From assembly GCA_963805405.1 (NCBI GenBank), contig CAWDUC010000020.1, positions 62,001 to 126,000 of the forward strand: a DNA stretch of 64,000 bases, written 5' to 3'. Below are positions 55,901-63,065 of the stretch, one piece after another. The notes under the pieces were generated by a model. That model saw nothing but the letters and a program-made list of their open reading frames with translations, was not told the DNA's origin and ran no database searches. How positions within the stretch are numbered: the stretch's first letter is position 1; every line of letters begins with the position of its first letter. The translations under genes and the position numbers were made by a program. The DNA is from JAEUMG01 sp963805405. GTDB taxonomy: Bacteria > Pseudomonadota > Alphaproteobacteria > Rhizobiales > Aestuariivirgaceae.

Positions 55901-58825
55901 GGCGGAAACCGAGATCAGGCGCTCGGTCACAAGACCACCCGAACCTTCGATATTGCCGGAGAGGGCAAGGCCCGAGTCCTGCATCTGCCGGGTGACGATC
56001 TCGGAGGTTTCCTTGAGATGAGCGGCAATCGTGCCGCTCGTCGTGGCGAGAAGATCGTTGAGGTCTGAGCCAGTTGTGTTGAGTTGAACCGCGACGCCGG
56101 ACGCGGTTTCCTGCAGCCGCGAGAATACCGCCGTAGTCGCGTCCTCGACCTTGCCTGTGATGGCGCTGGTCGATGCATTCATGTGGCCGAAGAGCCGGGT
56201 CGCTGCCTCGTCGATGCGGCCGACCATCTGGGTCGAGACATCGCCAAGCACCGCGTTGAAGCGGCCTGCCGTCTCGTCGAGCTTGATGGTGACGAGCGAG
56301 GCCTGATCGTTGATGACGCCGAAGAGCCGGCCCGCGACATCCTCGACCTTGCCGGTTATGTCGGAGCCGGTCGCATTGAACTCGCCGATGACGCGCTGAC
56401 CGGTCCCGTCGATATTGCCGATGAGGTCGCTGCCGCTCTGGTCGAGCAGGGCGGTAAGCCGGTTGGCGGTTTCCTCGATGCCGGTCGCCATGCGGCCGGA
56501 AGCGGCATCGACGGTCGTAACGAAGCGGTGCGCTGCGCCATCCATGTGGCCCGCTGAAGTCTCGACGCCGGAAAGGAGCCGCGAGGCTGTCGTATCCAGG
56601 CGCTCGAGAACATGCTCGCTCGTCTCGTCGAGACCTTCGAGCGACTTCTGCATACCCTCGGCGATCTGACTTCCGGTAGAGTTCAGGCGTTCGATGACGC
56701 GGCCGGCAGCGGAATCCATCTGGCCAACCGACTGTTCCATGCCGTCGATGAACTGCATGCCCGTCGTGCTGAAGCGATCGACGATGGCGCTCGCCGTATG
56801 GTCGATCTGTTCGACCGACTTGTCCATGCCTTCGACGATCTGCGAGCCGGTGGTGTTGAGGCGCTCGATGACGCGGATGGCGGCCTGGTCCATCTGGCCG
56901 ACCGACTGCTCCATGCCCTCGATGAACTGGATGCCCGTGGTGCTGAAGCGATCGATGATGCGCTCGGCCGCCGCATCCATCTGTTCGACGGACTGGGCGA
57001 GGCCGGACGTGACCTGGCTGCCGCTGTCGCCGAGGCGCTCGATGATGCGCATGGCGGCGGCATCGACTTGGCCGACCGACTGTTCGAGGCCTGATACGAC
57101 CTGCGTGCCAGTGTCGGTGAAGCGCTGCACGATCCGGTCGGCAATGCCATCGACTTCCTGGAGAGAGCGATCGATCGTCTGGGCCAGATGGCCGCCCATC
57201 TCACCAAGATGATCGCTGATCCGCTCGGCGGCGATATGGAGATGGCCGGTGATCTTGCTTTCGGCGGCCTCGATGCGTTCGGCGGCGGTGGCCGAAGCTT
57301 CAGTGAGGTGGCTCGCAAGAAGGCCAGCGGATTCATCGAGATTGGTGTGGATGCCCTTGGCCGTCTCGTCGAGCTTCGAATAGAGCCGGTTGGTCGTTTC
57401 ATCGACACGGCTCGCCATCTGCGTGCCGGCCTGGTCGATGTAATTGACCAACTCGGCGCGGGCGCGCGAAACCTTGTCGAAATAATCGGTCGCGACATTG
57501 CTCAGCCCGTCGAGCACAAAACTGCGCGAGGCTTCGAGACGTTCGGAGACATCGGCGCCGGATTTGTCGAGCTGGGTGCTGACATCCTGCGCGGCACTCT
57601 TCAACTGATAACTGACATCGCCGCTCGTCGTTTGCAGAACTTCAGTGAGCTGGGCGCTGGTCGACTTCAACTGCTCCATCGAGGAGGTGGTTACGCGGTC
57701 GATGGTTCGGGTCAGATCGACATTGAGGCTGCTCAACTCGTTCACGCTCGACTTGAGGAGCTGAACGATGCTGGTCTCCATGCCCTCGACATTGCGGCCG
57801 AAGCTCTGGGTTTCGGTATTGAGACTGCCGGTCGCTTCGGCGAGGCTCTCGATCTGATCGGCGAGATGCTGCGAGAAGGTGCGCAATTCATTGACGAGCG
57901 CGCTGGAGAGACGCTCCATCTGGGTCGTCTGGCCGATGATCTCGTTGTTGACGCCTGAGGCGTGCGAGGCGATCTCGTCGATGGTGCGGGCAAGCTCGAC
58001 GGCCGAATTCTTGAGGCCTTGCTCAAGCTGGCCGAGCGTCGCTTCGGCCTGGCCGACGACATTGCTCAATGAATCGGTATTGGTCTCAAGACGCGTGAGA
58101 AGGGGGCTCGTCTCGTTACCCAGAATGACGCCCGCCTGCTGCAGAGCGGCGCGCTGGTTTTCGAGCCCGGCAAGAAGCGTGCGTATCCGGTCTTCATTGC
58201 CGCCGAAGGCGCGCTCGATCGCCGAGATTTCCTTGTGGACGATGCCTTCAAGTTCACCGGCACGATGCACGGCGTGCTCGACGCCGCCGACCAGCAGTTC
58301 GATCTCGGAACGCACGGCCTGCGCAATGGTCGACAAGCCCTCAGCCGCGATCTCCTGCGGCTTGAGAAGCCGCATGGCCGACTGCACGAGGGCTTCCGAG
58401 GCGTTGCGAAGCTGTTGTGCACGCCACAGGAAATAGGCCGTCGTCCAAACCAGTGCGATTGGCAGGAGCAGCACCGCGACGCTCATCAAGGTGCGCTGCA
58501 TGAACGCCGGAGAGACGGCGTCGGACTGCGCCACCATCTCGGCGCCGGAGCCATAGAACCACGCCGTTACCCAGATGCAGGAAATGACGAAGGCGACGTA
58601 ATAGGGTGTGTAGGACGGGTGCTTGCGCAGCCCGGCAACAAGCGAACTGGCGACCGGGTCGTTTTCATTGGCTGGGCGGCTGCGCACGGGGCCCTCCGGG
58701 CGGCGCGGCTGCACGACTTCAGGCTCTCGGCGGGATGACGCGGCCTCGGGCTGTTCGCGCTCACCTTCACGTGCCGCGGCTGTCCGCCGCTGCGACCGCC
58801 TGGATTCACCCGTGTTATTCGCCAT
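52934..58825 (-). CDS. GPR/RgsE-like growth pole ring protein (giant membrane coiled-coil protein)
   Basis: A 1963-residue protein. The first 70 residues are charged and Arg-rich; two transmembrane helices follow (about 77-92, VAFVISCIWVTAWF, and 112-134, MSVAVLLLPIALVWTTAYFL). The rest is almost entirely helical, apolipoprotein- or chemoreceptor-like repeats with motifs such as LDETAGRF and LEQTSTGMASHLE, and a C-terminal segment ending DACLASESGKLYVALAKTTG. Size, topology and repeats match GPR of Agrobacterium (about 2100 residues) and RgsE of Sinorhizobium, which build a ring at the growing pole. The frame is intact over 5.9 kb. dgcN follows at 14 bp. Confidence 0.8.
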   Translation of the reverse strand: MANNTGESRRSQRRTAAAREGEREQPEAASSRREPEVVQPRRPEGPVRSRPANENDPVASSLVAGLRKHPSYTPYYVAFVISCIWVTAWFYGSGAEMVAQSDAVSPAFMQRTLMSVAVLLLPIALVWTTAYFLWRAQQLRNASEALVQSAMRLLKPQEIAAEGLSTIAQAVRSEIELLVGGVEHAVHRAGELEGIVHKEISAIERAFGGNEDRIRTLLAGLENQRAALQQAGVILGNETSPLLTRLETNTDSLSNVVGQAEATLGQLEQGLKNSAVELARTIDEIASHASGVNNEIIGQTTQMERLSSALVNELRTFSQHLADQIESLAEATGSLNTETQSFGRNVEGMETSIVQLLKSSVNELSSLNVDLTRTIDRVTTSSMEQLKSTSAQLTEVLQTTSGDVSYQLKSAAQDVSTQLDKSGADVSERLEASRSFVLDGLSNVATDYFDKVSRARAELVNYIDQAGTQMASRVDETTNRLYSKLDETAKGIHTNLDESAGLLASHLTEASATAAERIEAAESKITGHLHIAAERISDHLGEMGGHLAQTIDRSLQEVDGIADRIVQRFTDTGTQVVSGLEQSVGQVDAAAMRIIERLGDSGSQVTSGLAQSVEQMDAAAERIIDRFSTTGIQFIEGMEQSVGQMDQAAIRVIERLNTTGSQIVEGMDKSVEQIDHTASAIVDRFSTTGMQFIDGMEQSVGQMDSAAGRVIERLNSTGSQIAEGMQKSLEGLDETSEHVLERLDTTASRLLSGVETSAGHMDGAAHRFVTTVDAASGRMATGIEETANRLTALLDQSGSDLIGNIDGTGQRVIGEFNATGSDITGKVEDVAGRLFGVINDQASLVTIKLDETAGRFNAVLGDVSTQMVGRIDEAATRLFGHMNASTSAITGKVEDATTAVFSRLQETASGVAVQLNTTGSDLNDLLATTSGTIAAHLKETSEIVTRQMQDSGLALSGNIEGSGGLVTERLISVSAEFVDNVNRAREDLFNLLDRSSVEMTGKMEQTTHQLYGRLEQTTDKVTTDLDETAQRVFSRLEQTSTGMASHLEAATLRISNHIDGTAGDAADRVNSATDALAQQLQSTTETLGSLLHETSDKLSSGLEGATSDLATLFAEGTQELSRKLDTTAGRMTSTFADTASRMTEQLERSSTQMTTHLDETGIRLFETLDQSNTSMTERLDNTAAEVADRLDKAGNTMFSRIDTTARDLGQRFDLATDLLERVTGEISGRLETTGMSFSKVLDTASAAILGDLNRASSTFSDGLGDVSVQITGRFEQQAASLADTIDRAVRNLDTTAESTAGRIVEHLEQAAGAIEQTSLTSSNQLLSQASQVAKDLSSVASHSASTISDRIGEAVSSIEAATNAATDLVLDQSRKTSATIEESARSASGLVAADLRQATSDIQAAAGSTAEIISARAAEASEEIDKAARSASGLVAGRIDKATRDIETTASNSSNILVGRVEKIAKDFESTASGTASAIIGRIERTSREFESATLGTGKRFEEATQKFSKHVDTASSFLADQLGSTANSLDDKLETVSMQLTGRLETTGARINERLEDVSGLVEKTIDRFNIDMDRMLHNREDMLSGLVSSLGKKAQEVDSMMRNYMGMIEDSLAAAENRSKDVGRQIAAQYTSIASGLEQELNKVEKASGIQVTEIARMLREQHDRTIATMNQMLAETATGFQQTAQDMRVTAQQVVKDVDYVRSELKRAILDLPDETRANADAMRRVVADQITALNALSDVVRRQTGVLDVSGPPQHTYSSRDLNPGKSEGAGPAAQPSWASGALRDYDERPSRPATPRFESLSGNGGTTEMRRVSRDFAPSPPPPAKAPAVQREDTLGRNVPRETENLVQKLNAAARDLVEAIEGSLPMDLESRYANGESHVYMLNLYENFTRRLEPSVRQRYRSERLVRGRVDSYIRLFERLLDTVSEAPRGDQLADACLASESGKLYVALAKTTGRIN
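56530..57138 (-). repeat. Tandem 87-bp (29-residue) repeats inside the GPR-like gene
   Basis: Seven consecutive units of exactly 29 residues, each of the type RVIERLNTTGSQIVEGMDKS followed by VEQIDHTAS. Units 3 and 5 (STTG.QFI.GMEQSVGQMD) and units 4 and 6 (NTTGSQI.EGM) alternate, so a 58-residue block was duplicated. Nucleotide identity between units is high, which makes the stretch prone to recombination and assembly collapse. Confidence 0.75.
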
Positions 58826-59187
58826 GCCTGTTACTCACCGCATTATTATATAGTTGCACGTCCGGCATTATGGACGCGGCGGCGCTCGACATCCACGGAC
58901 AAACATGGCCTGACGATCCGTCCGGTGTCCGGCATAACGCCAGAGCCTCCACCAAGACCTCTCCAGGGCAAGTCAAATCCGCGGGTTCCGGCCGCTGTCG
59001 TCAACCTTATCTGAATGGTCCTGCCGCTTGAACCGCCCCTATGCCCGACAAGATCAATTATTAAAGTTTTGGTTAAAATTGTGAAGCGGATTGAATCAGT
59101 TATGGGAGGGTTTCCTCCACCATGTTCGTTTACGATAGCCTAGCACCTGGGTCCTATTGTGGCTGCGCTTAGCCGAGGACGACAGCG
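58826..59187. other. Intergenic region between GPR-like and Hpt genes
   Basis: A 362-bp gap between divergent genes, with no convincing coding frame. Towards the GPR-like gene, TATAAT can be read on the minus strand at 58850-58845, about 20 bp before the ATG, but without a good -35 box. Near 59061-59076 two TTAA half-sites lie 8 bp apart, one base off the spacing of a CtrA box. The 59050-59110 part is AT-rich and probably holds the Hpt promoter. Confidence 0.45.
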
Positions 59188-59571
59188 ATGGCCAGTCTTG
59201 TGCTCAAGCCTGACATGCCGTCGAAGAGTGGACATAAGGCCTTGAAAGCGTTCGATATTGAGGTTCTTCGCCGATACAATTTCGAAGATCCTGCGCTCGA
59301 AAAGGAGCTGATTGACCTGTTCCGCGGACAGTTGCCCGTACTGCTTTCGCAGATTGCGAACGCAAAAGGCCAGTCAGAGTGGCACTTGGCCGCGCATACG
59401 CTCAAGGGCTCAGCGCGCTCCGTGGGGGCTCCGGCTCTGGCCGAGCTGGCGCTTGAACTGGAACAAACCGGGTATCAGGAAAATCCCTTGCGCGCCAAAC
59501 TTGCAGCCCAGCTGGAGGATGCCGCCAAGGCGTTCGAGACCTCAATTAAAGCATACTATTCCGGCGCCTGA
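59188..59571 (+). CDS. Hpt domain protein (histidine phosphotransfer)
   Basis: A 127-residue phosphotransfer protein. The phospho-accepting residue is His70 in WHLAAHTLKGSARSVGAPAL, the classical Hpt motif. No kinase or receiver domain is attached, so it should shuttle phosphate between a hybrid kinase and a response regulator; in alphaproteobacteria ChpT-like and stand-alone Hpt proteins often feed cell-cycle pathways, though this one is not ChpT by length. It is divergent from the GPR-like gene. The start MASLVLKPDMPSKSG is used; the upstream region has GAGGACGACAGCG. Confidence 0.88.
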   Translation: MASLVLKPDMPSKSGHKALKAFDIEVLRRYNFEDPALEKELIDLFRGQLPVLLSQIANAKGQSEWHLAAHTLKGSARSVGAPALAELALELEQTGYQENPLRAKLAAQLEDAAKAFETSIKAYYSGA

Positions 59572-59640
59572 GGCGGTTGTCTTTGCCGATCTGATCCCTT
59601 AAGAAGCCGTTCGGAATTCCGAACAGATCGACGCGAGCGC

Positions 59641-59962
59641 ATGGTTAAAGTCACCTACATTCAGCATGATGGCGCAGAACAGACTGCAGAGGGCACGCCC
59701 GGCATGTCGGTCATGGAGACCGCCGTCAAGAACCTGGTCCCAGGCATCGACGCCGACTGTGGCGGCGCGTGCGCTTGCGCAACATGCCATGTCTATGTGG
59801 AACCAGAGTGGCGCGACAAGGTCGGGGCGCGCAATCCGATGGAAGAAGACATGCTTGATTTCGCCTTTGATGTTCAGGACTTCGAGCCGTTTGTCCTGCC
59901 AGATCAAGTTGACCAATGCTTTGGATGGCCTGCGGGTCAAGGTCCCCGAAAAGCAGTTCTAG
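59641..59962 (+). CDS. [2Fe-2S] ferredoxin (apparent frameshift)
   Basis: An adrenodoxin-type ferredoxin of about 106 residues. MVKVTYIQHDGAEQTAEGTP opens it, and the cluster ligands are Cys40, Cys46 and Cys49 in DADCGGACACATCHVY, with the fourth Cys in SRLSCQIKLTNAL. Near 59875 one extra base shifts the frame; without it the protein ends GLRVKVPEKQF at 59960-59962. As read, the first frame runs on into the next gene and imitates a ferredoxin-reductase fusion. It probably transfers electrons from the reductase encoded 20 bp downstream to a P450 or a cluster-assembly system. Confidence 0.87.
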
Positions 59963-59982
59963 GATTTCAGGAGCTATTTGCG

Positions 59983-61015
59983 ATGAGCGAAGAGGTGATT
60001 TCCACCGACGCGGTGATCATTGGCGCGGGGCCATGCGGGCTCTTCGCGATTTTCGAGCTGGGCTTGCTCGACATCAAATCGCATGTCATCGACATTCTCG
60101 ACCGCCCTGGCGGCCAATGTGCGGAGCTTTATCCCGAGAAGCCGATCTACGACATTCCAGCCCTGCCGATCGTTACCGGGCATGAGCTGACACAGCGCCT
60201 GCTCGAGCAGGTGAAGCCGTTCAATCCGCAGTATCATTTCAACCAGATGGTCACCGAGCTTCGGAAGCTCGACGACGGGCTGTTCGAACTCAAGACCGAT
60301 GGCGGCCTCGTCTTCCATGCGAAGATCGTCGTGATCGCGGCGGGCGGCGGTTCATTCCAGCCGAAGAAGCCGCCGATTCCGGGGATCGATGCCTATGAGG
60401 GCAAGTCGGTCTTCTATTCCGTCAAGAAGATGGATGCATTCCGCGATCGCGACATCCTCATCGTCGGCGGCGGCGATTCAGCGCTCGACTGGACGCTCAA
60501 TCTCCACCCTCTGGCGCGCAGCATGACGCTACTCCATCGTCGCGACGATTTCCGTGCCGCGCCGGACAGCGTCAAGAAGATGCGCGAGCTGGTCTCGGCG
60601 GGCAAGATGCAGTTCAAGCTCGGCCAGGTCACCGGGCTCAAAGGCGCCGATGGCGAGCTCGAAGGCGCCGTCGTCAAAGGCAATGATGGCGCTGCCTATG
60701 AGATCGGCTGCAATAGCTTTGCTGCCGTTCTTTGGCCTCACCATGAAGCTCGGTCCCGTCGCCGAATGGGGACTCAACCTTCATGAGAACCTGATCCCGG
60801 TCGATACCGCGAAGTTTGAAACGTCAGTTCCCGGCATCTTCGCCATCGGCGACATCAACACCTATCCGGGAAAGCTGAAGCTTATCCTTTCAGGCTTTCA
60901 CGAAGCCGCGCTGATGGCGCAGGAAGCGTTCCACCACATCCATCCGGGCGAGCGGCTTCTGTTCCAGTACACGACGTCGAGTTCGAGCCTGCAAAAAAAG
61001 CTCGGCGTGGCTTAG
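59983..61015 (+). CDS. Ferredoxin-NADP reductase, thioredoxin reductase-like type (apparent frameshift)
   Basis: A flavoenzyme of about 343 residues. MSEEVISTDAVIIGAGPCGL opens with the FAD-binding motif, and RDILIVGGGDSALDWTLNLH is the NADPH-binding motif. The absence of a CxxC redox pair separates it from thioredoxin reductase and fits the YumC/TrxR-like ferredoxin reductases. AGGAG lies 10 bp before ATG 59983. Near 60712 a run of three T has one T too many; removing it joins EIGCNS to LLPFFGLTMKLGPVAEW, and the end FAIGDINTYPGKLKLILSGF is normal. Confidence 0.9.
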
Positions 61016-61185
61016 AGCCAGAACGCGTCTTCTCCCGCTTGCGGGAGAAGAGGGGCCCCGTGTCGCGCGAGCGACATGGGTAGATGAGGGGATGCGTGAT
61101 GGCCCCTCACCATTCCCATTGCTTCGCAATGGGCCCCTTCCTCTCCCGCAGGCGGAAGAGGAAGATACGAACTACGACTGGATCG
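61016..61185. repeat. Intergenic hairpin repeats
   Basis: Two inverted-repeat units fill this gap: CTTCTCCCGC/GCGGGAGAAG with a TT loop at 61027-61048, and a second set around CATTGCTTCGCAATG (61115-61129) followed by CCTCTCCCGCAGGCGGAAGAGG. They resemble the hairpin at 26572 and the REP/RIME-type palindromes seen between genes in Rhizobiales. They may also serve as a terminator between the convergent reductase and antiporter genes. Confidence 0.6.
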
Positions 61186-62991
61186 TCACTCCGTCGCCTT
61201 CACCGAGCGCGAGCGGCGCGAACGAAGTTGCTCCCGTAACTGTTCCCGGCGATTGGGCCGGCCCAGCAGCTTCCTGAATCCGTCACGGCGCTCATGCACC
61301 GAGGCGATCGCCAGACCCATGGCAATACCGGATTCGACCAGAACGGCTTCACCCAGTTGCAAAGCCGCCTCGATCGTCTCGGGGACAGCCTCGGTGACAC
61401 CAAGCTCATACAAATGCATCGCATGCTTCTCATCGCGGGCGCGGGCGATGATCTTGAGATCAGCGCGTTCCCGCCTTGCACTTTGCAAGATTGAATTGGC
61501 CTTTGACGGCGCATTGACCGTAATGGCCAGCGCCTTCGCCTCGGCGATGCCGCAACGCCTCAAAAATTCCGGACGCGAGGCATCGCCGAAATAGATCGGC
61601 GTGCCTTTCTTGATTTCGGCTGCAACGATATCGGCATCGGATTCCACCGCGATATAGGCGACATCGTTTTCTTTCAGCATCGCGCCGATGAGCTTCCCAA
61701 CGCGCCCAAAGCCGACGACGATCACACGATCCGCTCCGTCGCCAGGCGGTACTTCGAGGGCTGCCGCGGGCAGCATTCCCTTGACGACGAGTTTCTTCGA
61801 CATGCGCTTCCCGATGCGCGCGAACAGGGGAATGGCCAGCATGGAAATCGAGACGACGATGAGCGCGGTCTCGTTGCCGACCGGCGAGAGAAGGCCAGAG
61901 CCTTCGGCAGTCGCCAGGATGGCAAAGGCGAACTCACCGCCAGGCCCCAGGAGAAGCGCGGTTTCGAGCAATGCGCTTGGCGCGATGCCCATGATGGCGC
62001 CGGCAGCAAGTACCGTGACGCCCTTGATCACGATAAGGGCGACTGCGAGTCCGACGAGGAGCAAGGGATTATGCACGACCTCGCCAAGGTTGATGCCCAT
62101 GCCGACAAGCAGGAAGAAGGCGCCGAGCAGAAGTCCCTTGAAGGGTTCGATGATCGCTTCAATCTCGCGGCGGAATTCGGTTTCGGCCAGCAACAAGCCC
62201 GCGATGAAAGCACCGAGTGCCATGGAGAGGCCGGCGAGGTTAGCCAGAAGCCCGGTTCCAACCGCGATAAGCAGTGTTGCCGCCATGAAGAGGTCCGAAC
62301 TCCGGGCCTGGGCGACAAGCCTTAGGAGTGGCCGCATCAGATAGCGGCCGATCAACAGGATAATGGCGATAGCTGCGGCCGCCTGAATGAGGGCCTGGAA
62401 GACGCCTGCCGCTACGTTGCCATTGTCCTTCGCGCTGAGGATCCCGACCATGATGAGGATGGGTACGACAGCGAGGTCCTGAAACAGGAGAATCGAGAAG
62501 GCTTTGCGGCCGGTCGAGCTGCCAAGGCGCTTCTCGTCCGATAGGATCTGGATGATGATGGCGGTCGACGAGAGCGACAGCGCGGCACCGATTACGGCGG
62601 ACTCGGCCGGCGCAAGGCCGAGCATGAAGAGAATGAGGGCCAGTGCGATGCTGGAAAGAACGACCTGAAGCGCGCCAAGTCCAAAAACATAGCGTCGCAG
62701 GGTCATCAACCTCTCGAATGAGAGTTCTATCCCGATCATGAACAGCAGAAAGACGACGCCCAGTTCGGCGAGCGCATTGACTTCTTCGCGCTGCGTGAAG
62801 GTGAGGTAGCCGAGCCAGGGATAGGCCTGGACAAGCTGGCCGAGGACGCTCGGGCCGATCAGGATGCCGACGATGAGAAAGCCGAGGACCGAACTGATGC
62901 CAAGCTTGCGGAAGACCGGAATGACCACGCCGGCGGCGACCAGAATAACCAGGATTTCCTTGTAGGAACTGGGATCGACTGATCCTTCCAC
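61186..62991 (-). CDS. CPA2 family monovalent cation/proton antiporter with TrkA-N domain (KefB/C-like)
   Basis: A 601-residue membrane transporter. About twelve helices cover residues 8-385, including VLGFLIVGILIGPSVLGQLV and the ion-pathway segment LSLSSTAIIIQILSDEKRLG. A cytoplasmic TrkA-N nucleotide-binding domain follows from about residue 415 (RVIVVGFGRVGKLIGAMLKE) and ends in a basic tail (RRSRSVKATE). The architecture matches glutathione-gated KefB/KefC and related K+/H+ antiporters. The presence of several glutathione enzymes in the window fits, but gating by glutathione conjugates is an inference. No KefF/KefG subunit is adjacent. Confidence 0.92.
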   Translation of the reverse strand: MEGSVDPSSYKEILVILVAAGVVIPVFRKLGISSVLGFLIVGILIGPSVLGQLVQAYPWLGYLTFTQREEVNALAELGVVFLLFMIGIELSFERLMTLRRYVFGLGALQVVLSSIALALILFMLGLAPAESAVIGAALSLSSTAIIIQILSDEKRLGSSTGRKAFSILLFQDLAVVPILIMVGILSAKDNGNVAAGVFQALIQAAAAIAIILLIGRYLMRPLLRLVAQARSSDLFMAATLLIAVGTGLLANLAGLSMALGAFIAGLLLAETEFRREIEAIIEPFKGLLLGAFFLLVGMGINLGEVVHNPLLLVGLAVALIVIKGVTVLAAGAIMGIAPSALLETALLLGPGGEFAFAILATAEGSGLLSPVGNETALIVVSISMLAIPLFARIGKRMSKKLVVKGMLPAAALEVPPGDGADRVIVVGFGRVGKLIGAMLKENDVAYIAVESDADIVAAEIKKGTPIYFGDASRPEFLRRCGIAEAKALAITVNAPSKANSILQSARRERADLKIIARARDEKHAMHLYELGVTEAVPETIEAALQLGEAVLVESGIAMGLAIASVHERRDGFRKLLGRPNRREQLREQLRSRRSRSVKATE

Positions 62992-63065
62992 GATTCCTCG
63001 CTCTTTGCTGTTCGTTCAGTGTGTGCCATGGCACCACGACATCAAAGCAAATTTGCGAGGCTCAA

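Noticed and set aside
56530..57138. Possible CRISPR array because of regular 87-bp spacing
   Set aside because: The units are coding repeats in one intact frame with no distinct spacers, and no cas genes are nearby.
59061..59076. CtrA-like box (TTAA, 8 bp, TTAA) before the Hpt gene
   Set aside because: CtrA sites have 7 bp between half-sites. The stretch is AT-rich, so two TTAA words at this distance can occur by chance.
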